Part shown: positions 1-7,261 of the stretch, piece by piece | Layout of the letters: each line of letters starts with the position of its first letter | How positions within the stretch are numbered: position 1 is the stretch's first letter | NCBI GenBank assembly: GCA_017472685.1 | Contig: JAFUOO010000017.1 | Span: forward strand, 1 to 64,000 | Length of the DNA: 64,000 nt | Reading direction: 5' to 3' | Source of the DNA: Clostridia bacterium | GTDB lineage: Bacteria; Bacillota; Clostridia; UMGS1883 | Notes under the pieces: generated by a model | The model's database searches: none | What the model was told of the DNA's origin: nothing | The model's input: only the letters and a program-made list of their open reading frames with translations | Made by a program: the position numbers and the translations under genes

Positions 1-50
<50 letters not shown>

Positions 51-87
51 ATATAAGTGCCATGTTAAATGACACTGAATAAAAAAA

Positions 88-164
88 TGGCGTGCCTGCG
101 GGGACTCGAACCCAGGACCTACTGCTTAGAAGGCAGTTGCTCTATCCAGCTGAGCTACAGGCAC
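88..164 (-). tRNA. tRNA-Arg (TCT)
   Basis: A complete cloverleaf on the minus strand: acceptor GTGCCTG/CAGGCAC, D-arm TAGCTCAGCTGG, anticodon loop TTCTAAG (anticodon TCT, reads AGA), T-loop GGTTCGAGTCC. The CCA end is encoded (positions 88-90). Middle gene of the Gly-Arg-His tRNA operon. Confidence 0.96.
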
Positions 165-170
165 GTGTTA

Positions 171-244
171 TGGAGCGGGTGATGGGAGTCGAACCCACCT
201 AACCAGCTTGGAAGGCTGGAATTCTACCGATGAACTACACCCGC
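171..244 (-). tRNA. tRNA-Gly (TCC)
   Basis: A complete cloverleaf on the minus strand: acceptor GCGGGTG/CACCCGC, anticodon loop CTTCCAA (TCC, reads GGA), T-arm GGTGGGTTCGACTCCCATC, with an encoded CCA at 171-173. First gene of the tRNA operon, about 30 nt downstream of its promoter. Confidence 0.96.
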
Positions 245-272
245 ATATCACCCTTTTTCAAGGACCTTTGTT

Positions 273-301
273 ATTATAGCAAAAGGACAGGGCTTTGTCA
301 A
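273..301 (-). promoter_or_regulatory. Promoter of the Gly-Arg-His tRNA operon
   Basis: On the minus strand TTGACA (296-301) and TATAAT (273-278) are separated by exactly 17 bp. Both boxes are perfect sigma-70/sigma-A consensus, as expected for a stable-RNA promoter. The same consensus pair precedes both tRNA-Leu genes in this window. Confidence 0.9.
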
Positions 302-437
302 GATGTTTTTTCAACTTTTTCCTATTATATTGGAACATGCACGCAAAATGTGTGCATGTTTGCTTATAAAATGAAAGTGCACCGTTTCATCCCCCAAGAT
401 TGGGGGACCGAGGGGGTTGAGATATTAAAACACTTTC

Positions 438-518
438 CTATTTTTCATTAGCTGTCAAAAGCCCCATAATTACGGCACCAATAAAGGCTCCTGCGGATAA
501 AGTTAAAAAGTATGACAC
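438..518 (-). CDS. Possible 26-residue single-span membrane protein
   Basis: A short minus-strand frame encodes about 26 residues: one hydrophobic segment rich in A, G, I and L followed by a short polar tail ending NEK. A GAGGTG Shine-Dalgarno lies 6 nt upstream of the GTG start used here; a GTG three codons further upstream overlaps that site. The composition resembles the very small single-span proteins found in many Firmicutes genomes. It is too short for any family assignment. The rest of 245-597 holds only the tRNA promoter and a CCCCCAAGATTGGGGG hairpin near 391-406. Confidence 0.35.
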   Translation of the reverse strand: MSYFLTLSAGAFIGAVIMGLLTANEK

Positions 519-597
519 ACATTTCACCTCGGTATATTTTATTCCATTTTGATTTAATTGTTTCTCATTTTTTTATATTTATTCATGGTGCATTGCG

Positions 598-626
598 TTG
601 ACAGAGCTAAATGACAATGATAAAAT
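598..626 (+). promoter_or_regulatory. Promoter of the kinase/PHP gene pair
   Basis: TTGACA (598-603), a 17-bp spacer and TAAAAT (621-626) on the plus strand, about 30 nt upstream of the first start codon. Confidence 0.75.
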
Positions 627-655
627 ATCCGTATTAAGAGGGATGTGTAAAACCT

Positions 656-1162
656 ATGCAAAAAATACTTGTTATCGGCTCGCCCGGGAGCGGGAAGAGC
701 ACGTTCAGTAAAATTCTTAGTGAAAAACTTAATATCCCATTGGTGCATCTTGACCGCCTTTGGTGGAAGGACGGTTGGGTTGAACGCAGTCGGGAGGAGT
801 TCGACATGCTTCTTAAAAAAGAGCTTGAAAATGAATGTTGGATTATTGACGGGAATTATCAACGCACTTTAGAGTTAAGGTTAAAGTATGCCGACACTGT
901 AATATTCTTTGATTATAACCGTTTTTTGTGCCTGTGGCGTGTTTTAAAGCGCGTTGCAGTAAATCATGGGAAAGTGCGTGCCGACATGCCTTTGGGCTGT
1001 CCTGAGCGGTTTGATTGGGATTTTATGAAGTATGTATATCACTTTAATGACAAACAAAGAGCGGATATTTACAAAAAGCTGTCGACAAATCCCCGAGTAA
1101 GGGTTATAATTATAAAAAACAGGAAGAATTTCAAAAAACTTGAAAAGGATCTGATACTATGA
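656..1162 (+). CDS. P-loop NTPase, FlaR/adenylate kinase-like
   Basis: A 168-residue protein with a perfect Walker A GSPGSGKST (residues 8-16) straight after a first beta strand, then the LDRLWWKDGW segment and an IIDGNY motif (around 63-68) typical of the 'DNA topology modulation protein FlaR-like' subset of small nucleotide-kinase-fold proteins. Members resemble adenylate/shikimate kinases but their substrates are mostly unknown, so the assignment is to fold and family only. The ATG follows a weak GAGGGA site. Its stop overlaps the start of the PHP gene by 4 bp (ATGA), so the two are translationally coupled. The conserved pairing suggests related metabolic roles, but the sequence does not say which. 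Confidence 0.8.
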   Translation: MQKILVIGSPGSGKSTFSKILSEKLNIPLVHLDRLWWKDGWVERSREEFDMLLKKELENECWIIDGNYQRTLELRLKYADTVIFFDYNRFLCLWRVLKRVAVNHGKVRADMPLGCPERFDWDFMKYVYHFNDKQRADIYKKLSTNPRVRVIIIKNRKNFKKLEKDLIL

Positions 1163-1848
1163 AATACCGTTACGAAACACATTGTCACACAAAGCCCGTA
1201 AGCGCATGCGGTCATGCTTCCGTCAGGGAAACCTTGGAGTTTTACAAAAGCATGGACTATGACGGGGTTTTTATAACCAACCACTTTCTGGACGGAAATA
1301 TCGGCATAGACTGGAATACACCCGTTACAGAAAAGCTCGATTTTTATTTTTCCGACTACGAGGAAGGTGTAAAAATAGCCGATGAAATTGGCATAAAGGT
1401 TTTTTTAGGCATTGAAATGAGCTACGGCGGCACCGATTTCCTTGTTTTTGGACTTGATAAAAAGTGGTGGTATGAGCATATCGACATTCTGCAGGAAAGA
1501 AAAAGCAGGCAGCTGCCCTATTTCATGCAGGAGGGCGCACTTGTAGTGCAGGCACATCCCTTCCGTGAAGCGGGCTACATCGACCACATACGTCTTTTCC
1601 CCCGTGGTGTTGAGGGTGTTGAGGTTATGAATGCCGACAGAACACCTTTTGAAAACCGCATGGCAAACCTTTACGCAGATGAGTACGGCTTTTTAAAAAC
1701 TGCAGGCAGTGATAATCACTGGGGAAGCGCTGTAAAACGCCTTGCCGGCTTAGAGTGCGACGAGGCTTTGGAAAGCGTTGAAGATTTTATCGAGAAGCTC
1801 AGAGACGGAAAAATGAGCATATTTACAATAACAAACTCGCAGGAATAA
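1159..1848 (+). CDS. PHP-domain metal-dependent phosphoesterase
   Basis: A 229-residue PHP-superfamily hydrolase. The metal-binding set is recognisable: HCH at residues 8-10, H42 in TNHF, E86 in GIEM, H133 in QAHPF and D185/H187 in GSDNHW. PHP proteins of this length include histidinol-phosphate phosphatase-like and nucleoside-phosphate phosphatases; the substrate here cannot be read from sequence. It overlaps the upstream kinase gene by 4 bp. The stop codon sits in the loop of a 12-bp hairpin (1832-1860), so termination of translation and the following RNA structure are physically linked. Confidence 0.85.
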   Translation: MKYRYETHCHTKPVSACGHASVRETLEFYKSMDYDGVFITNHFLDGNIGIDWNTPVTEKLDFYFSDYEEGVKIADEIGIKVFLGIEMSYGGTDFLVFGLDKKWWYEHIDILQERKSRQLPYFMQEGALVVQAHPFREAGYIDHIRLFPRGVEGVEVMNADRTPFENRMANLYADEYGFLKTAGSDNHWGSAVKRLAGLECDEALESVEDFIEKLRDGKMSIFTITNSQE

Positions 1849-1860
1849 CCTGCGAGTTTG
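1832..1860 (+). terminator. Stem-loop at the end of the PHP gene
   Basis: CAAACTCGCAGG and CCTGCGAGTTTG form a perfect 12-bp stem around AATAA, which contains the stop codon of the PHP gene. There is no clear T-run after it, so it may stabilise the mRNA 3' end rather than terminate. It is the first of the series of small hairpins that continues to 1950. Confidence 0.55.
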
Positions 1861-1950
1861 TTGCGATATGTTGGCTGTGCCAACGCGATATATTTGCCAT
1901 GGCAAATACGATATATCCTTCGGATGCGATATGTTTTGCAACGAAAAACG
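1861..1950. repeat. Mini-hairpin array 1 (CGATAT spacers)
   Basis: Successive short palindromes are separated by an almost constant spacer: TTGGC-TGT-GCCAA (1871-1883), TTTGCC-AT-GGCAAA (1893-1906), TCC-TTC-GGA (1916-1924) and a weak TTTTGCAACGAAAA (1934-1947). Between them lie GCGATATG, CGCGATATA, ACGATATA and GCGATATG. The stems differ in sequence while the spacer is kept. The same design recurs at 62589-62792. Confidence 0.7.
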
Positions 1951-1952
1951 AT

Positions 1953-2010
1953 GTATTAAAAAACACAGGTCTTGCACTTGACGGTGCAAAACCTGTGTTT
2001 TTTAATACAA
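1953..2010 (-). terminator. Long terminator of the mazEF operon, possibly bidirectional
   Basis: A 19-bp perfect stem (TGTATTAAAAAACACAGGT with its complement) enclosing a smaller TGCAC/GTGCA stem. A/T-runs on both flanks allow function in both directions: for the minus-strand operon ending at 2002 and for the plus-strand PHP gene. It overlaps the stop codon of the secreted protein gene. Confidence 0.8.
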
Positions 2011-2421
2011 TGTATAAGTACCTTTTACCATGAGAATTATGTCAGTAACAGCCTTAACCCCTCTGCCGTCGGAAACGGGCACAATAAGGTTATGGTTTGA
2101 AGGAACAGGCGAGCCGTCGGGCCAGTCTCCTCCTATTGTTATGTCGCAAAGGCCGCCTTTCTCTGTTGCTATAACAGTGGCGGTGCCCATGCGGAGTATA
2201 ACCTCACAGCCGGCACTGCCGATAAGCATCTGGTCTGCCTTTAAATTAACAACCGAAAAGGAAGACACCTGATTCACATAGGGAATAATGTTAGAGTCAA
2301 CATAGCTTTTGGAAATGAGCGGGTCTTCGGACGAACCGGGTTCAGCAGCAGAAACTGCAATTGCAACTAAAAAGGTGAGAGCCAGTATACCTGCAAGGGT
2401 ACGGTTTGTAAATTTTTTCAT
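2002..2421 (-). CDS. Secreted conserved hypothetical protein in mazEF operon
   Basis: A 139-residue protein with an N-terminal signal sequence (residues 1-26: basic start, hydrophobic core, AVSAAE cleavage region) and a mature beta-rich domain. The pattern DPLISKSYVDS, then LIGSAGCEVILRMG, then LIVPVSDGRG is one I recognise from short exported proteins of unknown function in Clostridia. The ATG follows AAAGGAG. It begins 17 nt downstream of the mazF stop with no terminator between, so it is probably co-transcribed with the toxin-antitoxin pair. No function is assigned. Confidence 0.75.
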   Translation of the reverse strand: MKKFTNRTLAGILALTFLVAIAVSAAEPGSSEDPLISKSYVDSNIIPYVNQVSSFSVVNLKADQMLIGSAGCEVILRMGTATVIATEKGGLCDITIGGDWPDGSPVPSNHNLIVPVSDGRGVKAVTDIILMVKGTYTLY

Positions 2422-2438
2422 TGTTTTTCTCCTTTGTG

Positions 2439-2783
2439 TTAAATGAGTCCGAAGCTGATTGATAAAGCATCGTTTACCTTTATCATCTGGACCTCATCAA
2501 GTTTACCTATTTTTTCGCGAAGTCGTTTTTTGTCAATGGTGCGGACCTGCTCAAGGAGTATTACACTGTCCTTGTTAAGTCCGTACCGTGCCGCATCAAT
2601 CTCAATATGTGTGGGGAGCTTAGCCTTGTTTATGCGGCTGGTAATTGCCGCTGCTATTACAGTGGGGCTGTATTTGTTCCCGACATCGTTCTGGACAACA
2701 AGCACTGGGCGCGTTCCGCCTTGTTCACTGCCCACAACGGGACTGAGATCGGCATAGAAAATATCTCCTCGCTTTACGATCAA
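2439..2783 (-). CDS. ndoA: mRNA interferase toxin, MazF/EndoA (NdoA) type
   Basis: A 114-residue PemK/MazF-fold endoribonuclease closely matching the Firmicutes EndoA/NdoA subgroup: the start [20 protein letters not shown], then [19 protein letters not shown] and [13 protein letters not shown] are all characteristic. In Bacillus subtilis the orthologue cleaves mRNA at UACAU and is inhibited by the ribbon-helix-helix antitoxin encoded upstream. Here the toxin uses a TTG start 2 nt after the antitoxin stop, without a strong ribosome site. That implies translation coupled to, and weaker than, the antitoxin. Unlike in B. subtilis, no alanine racemase gene lies upstream. Confidence 0.95.
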   Translation of the reverse strand: MIVKRGDIFYADLSPVVGSEQGGTRPVLVVQNDVGNKYSPTVIAAAITSRINKAKLPTHIEIDAARYGLNKDSVILLEQVRTIDKKRLREKIGKLDEVQMIKVNDALSISFGLI

Positions 2784-2785
2784 AA

Positions 2786-3058
2786 CTATTCACATCCCAT
2801 TAAAAACTGCTCGTAGGCATCTTGTGTAGCTTGATCGGAATTGAAACATTCTGTGGCTATTGAAAGGTTTATTTGTGCCATTTCAAGGTAGCCCTTTTTC
2901 AATTCAGCTTTGGTTTCAATTCTCCTTTTTTCCGCCAGATAAGATTTAACAATAGATTCAACCAGACTGTTTGCAGATATATGTAAATCCGCAGACAGCA
3001 TATCAATGTCATTTGCTATATCTTCGGGAAGTGTTATGGAGATTTTTTTGTGTTCCAT
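2786..3058 (-). CDS. Ribbon-helix-helix antitoxin partner of EndoA
   Basis: A 90-residue protein with an N-terminal RHH DNA-binding motif ([20 protein letters not shown], residues 5-24) followed by helices and an acidic C-terminal tail that would occupy the toxin RNA-binding groove. It is longer at the N-terminus than many MazE proteins but matches the EndoAI arrangement (RHH then toxin-binding tail). The ATG is preceded by GGGAGGG. The operon promoter at 3095-3123 carries two direct repeats spaced by 10 bp, suited to autorepression by an RHH dimer pair. Confidence 0.88.
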   Translation of the reverse strand: MEHKKISITLPEDIANDIDMLSADLHISANSLVESIVKSYLAEKRRIETKAELKKGYLEMAQINLSIATECFNSDQATQDAYEQFLMGCE

Positions 3059-3078
3059 GTGTTACCCTCCCTTTGGAA

Positions 3079-3123
3079 ATATAGATACATATAGATTATA
3101 TACCCAAAGAGAAGACAAGTCAA
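3079..3123 (-). promoter_or_regulatory. mazEF promoter with direct-repeat operator
   Basis: On the minus strand TTGACT (3118-3123), a 17-bp spacer and TATAAT (3095-3100). Overlapping and following the -10 box is ATCTATATGTATCTATAT (3079-3096), in which ATCTATAT recurs after 10 bp. One helical turn between half-sites is what tandem RHH dimers recognise, so this is the likely autoregulatory operator. Confidence 0.65.
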
Positions 3124-3243
3124 ATGTAACTTATCCCATAAGTGGCAATCAAATGAAGTGCCACGGGTTAACTCAAGTGCCTACAATGTAAGTTTTAACA
3201 GAAGCAGGTTAAATAATACACCTGAGCAAAAAATATCTCACTA

Positions 3244-3717
3244 TTATATTATACTACGTTTGACCTTACTCGGTGCAAGGAGGAATAACTCGCGGACAAA
3301 GGCATCGTCGGGCGAAAAAATAATCGCAGCCTGCTTGCCCTCCTCGTTAAAAACAGCACAGTAAGGCTCTGCACCCTCGGAATAGTCGAGCTTTATTCCG
3401 CCCAAGGGCTGACCTGTAAATTTTTCGCAGACTACAAGGTGGGCGACATCGCAGGAAAAAAGCTCCTTGCGTGATGCTTTGTTACGTATCAACGCAATGG
3501 AAAAAACCTCGCCCTCGAGGTTGTATTCATATTCGGTAAAAATAAACGATGGTGCCATTAATGCACCTGCTATTGCGGCAACACCGAGAACAAGCAATGA
3601 GGCAAGTGTTGAAGCTTTGAACAAAAGAAGCGTGCCGACAAAACCAATGCCAAGCACAAGAAGAGAAGGGAAGAGTGCTTTTGGGGTGAATTTTCGTTTA
3701 ACAATGCAGGTTTTCAT
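3244..3717 (-). CDS. Two-span membrane protein of unknown function
   Basis: A 157-residue protein with a short basic N-terminus, two adjacent hydrophobic segments (about residues 15-35 and 36-58) and a soluble C-terminal half with beta-strand-like alternation that resembles the small PH-like domains attached to membrane hairpins. I do not recognise a named family. It ends in a basic tail. It is transcribed in the same direction as the upstream penicillin-binding protein gene but separated from it by a strong terminator (3743-3775), so it probably has its own promoter. Between it and the mazEF promoter, 3124-3243 holds only a GTGGCA/TGCCAC hairpin (3142-3164). Confidence 0.6.
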   Translation of the reverse strand: MKTCIVKRKFTPKALFPSLLVLGIGFVGTLLLFKASTLASLLVLGVAAIAGALMAPSFIFTEYEYNLEGEVFSIALIRNKASRKELFSCDVAHLVVCEKFTGQPLGGIKLDYSEGAEPYCAVFNEEGKQAAIIFSPDDAFVRELFLLAPSKVKRSII

Positions 3718-3742
3718 AATATCAATACCTTTCCTTTAGCAT

Positions 3743-3775
3743 AAAGAGGCTGTCGCTTAACGCAACAGCCTCTTT
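3743..3775 (-). terminator. Terminator of the penicillin-binding protein gene
   Basis: AAAGAGGCTGT and ACAGCCTCTTT form the stem. A nearly identical 33-bp hairpin (two base changes) sits at 6922-6954, so this terminator belongs to a dispersed repeat family. Confidence 0.8.
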
Positions 3776-3787
3776 TATAGGTTTTTA

Positions 3788-6151
3788 TCATACTCCCGGA
3801 GGAAGTGCGTAGGGGTCAACAACAGGTGTGCTCACCGAAGGTGTGTCTGCAACGGGAGGTGTGCTTACTATTGGTGTATCGACTGTAGGCGGTACGGTAG
3901 GAATATACGTGTTATCTGTGATACCCGTATCACCGCCCGGCATTTCTGTTATGATGTCGCCTGCTACGTCAGTGCTTGCTTCTTCGGGATCTATATACTC
4001 AACCTGAAGCGGACTGCCGCCATACTCTGTCTCAAGGTGGATGTCGCAACGCGTTCTGGGAGCCTGTTCCTTTGTGTAATCGCCAAAGGCGAAGCTTTCG
4101 CAGGAGGAATTTATGAGAAGACCGCTGTCTGCACACACGAGATAATGGCGTGTGGTGTCGAGCTTATTGAAGTCTCTGTATTCAAGGTCTGCGTGCACCT
4201 TTTCCATAACACCCTTCCATACTCTTGCGGAGGGGTTGCCGGAAATGCCTCTGAGCGAAGCGGGAATATCGTAGCCGTACCATACTGCGCCCACATAGTA
4301 GGGAGTGTAGCCTACAAACCAACGGTCGTGGTTGTTGCTGGTTGTACCTGTTTTACCTGCAGATGGCATCCTGGAAAGGCGTGCCGAAGTACCAGTACCA
4401 CCTGTAACAACGCCGCGGAGCATCTGTGTCATTGTAACGGCTGTTGTTTCACTTATGGCGGGCTGAGGGTCAGGTGTACGGTCTAAAATTATGTTGCCCT
4501 CAGAGTCAAGCACCTTTGTATAGAAGGAGGGACGGTAGTAGTAGCCCTTGGATGCAAAGGGAACATAGGCTGCAGCCATTTCAAGAACGCTTACGCCGTC
4601 TGTAAGACCGCCGAGACCAATTGCCGCAAAGCCCTTATCGGTAAATGTTTTTCCGCTTTCTGTTTCTCTTTGGTCAACAAGAGACGAAATATGATAGTTC
4701 TTTGTAAGGAAGTTGAAGGAACGGGTAATACCCAGATTTTGCAGAATTCTTACTGCGGGAACGTTTCTTGAGCCTGCAAGAGCCGCCGCAACAGTAATAT
4801 CACCACGGAAATCGCGGTCGTCGTTTCTGGGGGTCCAGCTACCAATCGTAAGCGGTGCATCCGTTACGATTGTGTTGGAAACAACATTGCCGTATTCAAC
4901 AGAGGGGGAGTAAATTGCTATAGGTTTAATGGACGAGCCGGGCTGACGGAGAGTCTGTGTTGCGCGGTTGAGAGTTCTGGAGGAATCCTTCGTGCCTCTA
5001 CCGCCTACTACACCCGAAACATAGCCTGTTGTGGGGTCAATGATTACCATTGCCGACTGCACCTGAACTTCGCCTGAAGTCTTGGGGAAGTTAGAGTCGT
5101 CGAGATAGTATTCATCCATTATTGCCTGAATTTCCATGTCCATAGCGGCATAAATCTTAAGACCGCCGGAGTAGAGCATCTTTTCAGCAACGGCTTTTGT
5201 CACGCCTTTTTCCAGAACAAGGTCGCTGATGAGCTGTTCAATGAGTGCATCGGAATAATATGTTGTTGTGGAAATGTAAGCATCTGTTTCGCTGGCATTA
5301 ACTGTTACAACCGACTCGCTCTTTGCCGCATCGCGTTCCGCTTCTGTGATATAGCCAAGCTCACACATTTTGTTAAGAATGACATTGCGTCTTTCCTTGT
5401 TGTTTTCGGGATTACGCTTGGGGTCATACTTTGTGGGGAACTGTGTAATTGCCGCAATTGTTGCACACTCAGCAAGGGAAAGCTCGTTAAGGTTTTTATT
5501 GAAGTATACCTTAGCGGCGCTCTTAACACCGTTACACTGCTGTGACAGATAAATTGTGTTAAGGTAGAGCTCTAAAATTTCATCCTTTGTGAGGTCCTGC
5601 TCAAGAACATAGGCACGGTAGATTTCCTGAATCTTTCTGTCGATTGAATAATCATCGTCACCGGTTATATTCTTAATAAGCTGCTGGGTAATTGTACTGC
5701 CGCCGTAGGCAGATTCACCGCTTCCGGTTACTTTCTTCTGGAGGTAGGAAATCGCAGCACCGAATGTACGCTTAATATCAAAGCCGCTGTGCTTTTCAAA
5801 ACGTTCATCTTCGATGGAAATAAATGCATGCTGAAGATGCTCTGGAATTTCTTCAAGGTCAGCCCACACACGGTTTTCTTCGTCATAAAGCACTTCAAGC
5901 TGATGGGCGTTACCTTCTTCGTCAACGGCATAAATGAAGCTTGTGAGGTTGAGGCTCAAGGTTTCTCTTATGTTTTCAACGGCAGAAAGGTCGGTGTTGC
6001 CTATAACGCCCGCGAGGGCACCGACAACCACACCTCCTGCAACTGCTATCACAAAAAGAATGAGAGCAAACAGTGAAACAAAAGAGATTTTAAAAGCCTT
6101 AACAAATGTATTAGGTTTCTTTGAACCTGTTTCAGCTTTATTTTTGCTCAA
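3788..6151 (-). CDS. Class A penicillin-binding protein (PBP1A family)
   Basis: A 787-residue bifunctional peptidoglycan synthase. Residues 20-50 form a single N-terminal membrane anchor. The GT51 glycosyltransferase domain follows, with catalytic E114 in EDERF, then GGSTITQQ (150-157) and ELYLNTIYL. The transpeptidase domain has S406-S-I-K409 (nucleophile motif), S461-R-N463 and K600-T-G-T603. The C-terminal ~70 residues are rich in P, T, V and D, a low-complexity tail common in clostridial PBPs. It polymerises and crosslinks glycan strands on the outer face of the membrane. The start is TTG after AAGGA. It is expressed alone, with a terminator just downstream. Confidence 0.95.
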   Translation of the reverse strand: MSKNKAETGSKKPNTFVKAFKISFVSLFALILFVIAVAGGVVVGALAGVIGNTDLSAVENIRETLSLNLTSFIYAVDEEGNAHQLEVLYDEENRVWADLEEIPEHLQHAFISIEDERFEKHSGFDIKRTFGAAISYLQKKVTGSGESAYGGSTITQQLIKNITGDDDYSIDRKIQEIYRAYVLEQDLTKDEILELYLNTIYLSQQCNGVKSAAKVYFNKNLNELSLAECATIAAITQFPTKYDPKRNPENNKERRNVILNKMCELGYITEAERDAAKSESVVTVNASETDAYISTTTYYSDALIEQLISDLVLEKGVTKAVAEKMLYSGGLKIYAAMDMEIQAIMDEYYLDDSNFPKTSGEVQVQSAMVIIDPTTGYVSGVVGGRGTKDSSRTLNRATQTLRQPGSSIKPIAIYSPSVEYGNVVSNTIVTDAPLTIGSWTPRNDDRDFRGDITVAAALAGSRNVPAVRILQNLGITRSFNFLTKNYHISSLVDQRETESGKTFTDKGFAAIGLGGLTDGVSVLEMAAAYVPFASKGYYYRPSFYTKVLDSEGNIILDRTPDPQPAISETTAVTMTQMLRGVVTGGTGTSARLSRMPSAGKTGTTSNNHDRWFVGYTPYYVGAVWYGYDIPASLRGISGNPSARVWKGVMEKVHADLEYRDFNKLDTTRHYLVCADSGLLINSSCESFAFGDYTKEQAPRTRCDIHLETEYGGSPLQVEYIDPEEASTDVAGDIITEMPGGDTGITDNTYIPTVPPTVDTPIVSTPPVADTPSVSTPVVDPYALPPGV

Positions 6152-6311
6152 AGTTTATCAGTCCTTTCAAGAACATAGTCTGCCAATTGTATAACTATGA
6201 TTATTATACCTGAAAAGAATTAAAAAAGTATTACAAACTGCAAAAAATATGAATATTTTAATAAGAAAAGGGAAAGATAGCACCAAAAAGAGTGAAAGAG
6301 GCCTGTGTTTT

Positions 6312-6698
6312 ATGAAAAGCATCCGATGGGTTTTAAGATTTCTGGGAATATGCATAGTGGCTTTTGCTGCAGGGATTGTAACGGGGTTTATAAAAAACGA
6401 AATCAAGAGTAACAGCGAAAGCGTTACGGAAAACCACTATGAAAATGTGCAGGCTGTCATTGTGGAGGAAGCAACGCTGGAGTATAGAACGAAAGAACTC
6501 GTGGATTATTTTGTGCATTGTGACAGCGAGGTTATTATGCTCTCAAAGGTTTTTGACGACGGAAGCAAGGAAATGGTGGAAAGCTTTGCAATTAACACAA
6601 GCGTTCTGCCAAAAGAGGATGTGGCGCTTCTTAAGAAAGGTATGAGCTTTGAAGAAAAGGAAGAAGCTCTTATGATGATTGAAAATTTTGTAAGCTAA
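6312..6698 (+). CDS. Membrane-anchored protein with BofC-like C-terminus
   Basis: A 128-residue protein from the ATG at 6312; an upstream in-frame ATG at 6249 would add a polar extension without a ribosome site. One membrane span (residues 4-27) is followed by an extracytoplasmic segment ending in about 60 residues that resemble the BofC C-terminal domain: a strand pair, then SVLPKEDVALLKKGMSF and a short acidic helix. BofC-like modules occur in sporulation signalling proteins. The similarity is by eye and modest. It is transcribed divergently from the PBP gene, and a GTAAATT hairpin with T-run (6737-6760) lies downstream. Confidence 0.55.
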   Translation: MKSIRWVLRFLGICIVAFAAGIVTGFIKNEIKSNSESVTENHYENVQAVIVEEATLEYRTKELVDYFVHCDSEVIMLSKVFDDGSKEMVESFAINTSVLPKEDVALLKKGMSFEEKEEALMMIENFVS

Positions 6699-6925
6699 AA
6701 GGGGCTGTTGCCTTTAGCGCAGAGCGTTCAAAGCAGGTAAATTCCCCAAATTTACGTTTTTTAATTGTTAATCGAATGTTTTATTTGTAGAGAAACGCAC
6801 CACATTGCGTTTCTCTTTCAATTTTATGCTTTGAACTACGAACAAACCTCACCTCTCGACGTACCTTTGTACGCCTTCGGGTTCTGTTTGTCCGTTCTGC
6901 ATCTAAACTCAATCAGCCCCAAAAG
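6697..6925. repeat. Nested inverted-repeat segment
   Basis: Three inverted-repeat pairs sit one inside another: GGGGCTGTTG (6701-6710) with CAATCAGCCCC (6910-6920, imperfect); GTTCAAAGCA (6726-6735) with TGCTTTGAAC (6827-6836, perfect); GAGAAACGCA (6790-6799) with TGCGTTTCTC (6806-6815, perfect). A GTAAATT/AATTTAC hairpin plus T-run (6737-6760) can terminate the upstream plus-strand gene. No coding capacity is evident. Confidence 0.6.
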
Positions 6926-6954
6926 AGGCTGTTGCTTAACACAACAGCCTCTTT
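6922..6954 (-). terminator. Terminator of the amino-acid transporter operon
   Basis: AAAGAGGCTGTTG and CAACAGCCTCTTT form a perfect 13-bp stem just beyond the stop of the yerC-like gene. It is a near-identical copy of the hairpin at 3743-3775. Confidence 0.8.
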
Positions 6955-6969
6955 AAAATTGTATTGATT

Positions 6970-7251
6970 TTATAATACTTTTTTGTAGCCTCCGCTACCA
7001 TTGGAAAGGCAGCGGCTTACACGGGAAATGGTGGCTGTGGATGCTCCTGTTTCCTCGGAAATGCTGTTGAAGGATTTGCCCATGTTAAGCATTGTGGCAA
7101 CCTGCAGCCTTTGTGCCATCGAATGCAATTCCTTTACAGAGCAGATATCTTCAAAAAAAGCTCTGCAATCCTCAGGGGAGGAAAGACGGGAAATTGCCTC
7201 ATAAAGTATGCCCATTTCGTCGGTATAAGTTTTTGATGTATCTGTTTTCAT
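6970..7251 (-). CDS. TrpR-like regulator, YerC/YecD family
   Basis: A 93-residue protein from the ATG at 7251. It shows the Trp-repressor-superfamily helix-turn-helix: AQRLQVATMLNMGKSFNSIS, then EETGASTATISRVSR. YerC/YecD proteins are small Firmicutes members of this family, and their effectors are poorly defined. It starts 10 nt after the ABC ATPase gene, as the last gene of the amino-acid transporter operon. The operon promoter carries an 18-bp palindrome between its -35 and -10 boxes, so autogenous repression by this protein is a reasonable inference. The longer frame open upstream is in the ATPase gene and is not used. Confidence 0.85.
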   Translation of the reverse strand: MKTDTSKTYTDEMGILYEAISRLSSPEDCRAFFEDICSVKELHSMAQRLQVATMLNMGKSFNSISEETGASTATISRVSRCLSNGSGGYKKVL

Positions 7252-7261
7252 TTTACACCTC

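Noticed and set aside
230-451. Plus-strand frame overlapping tRNA-Gly and its promoter
   Set aside because: It begins inside a tRNA gene on the other strand and has no ribosome site or recognisable protein pattern.
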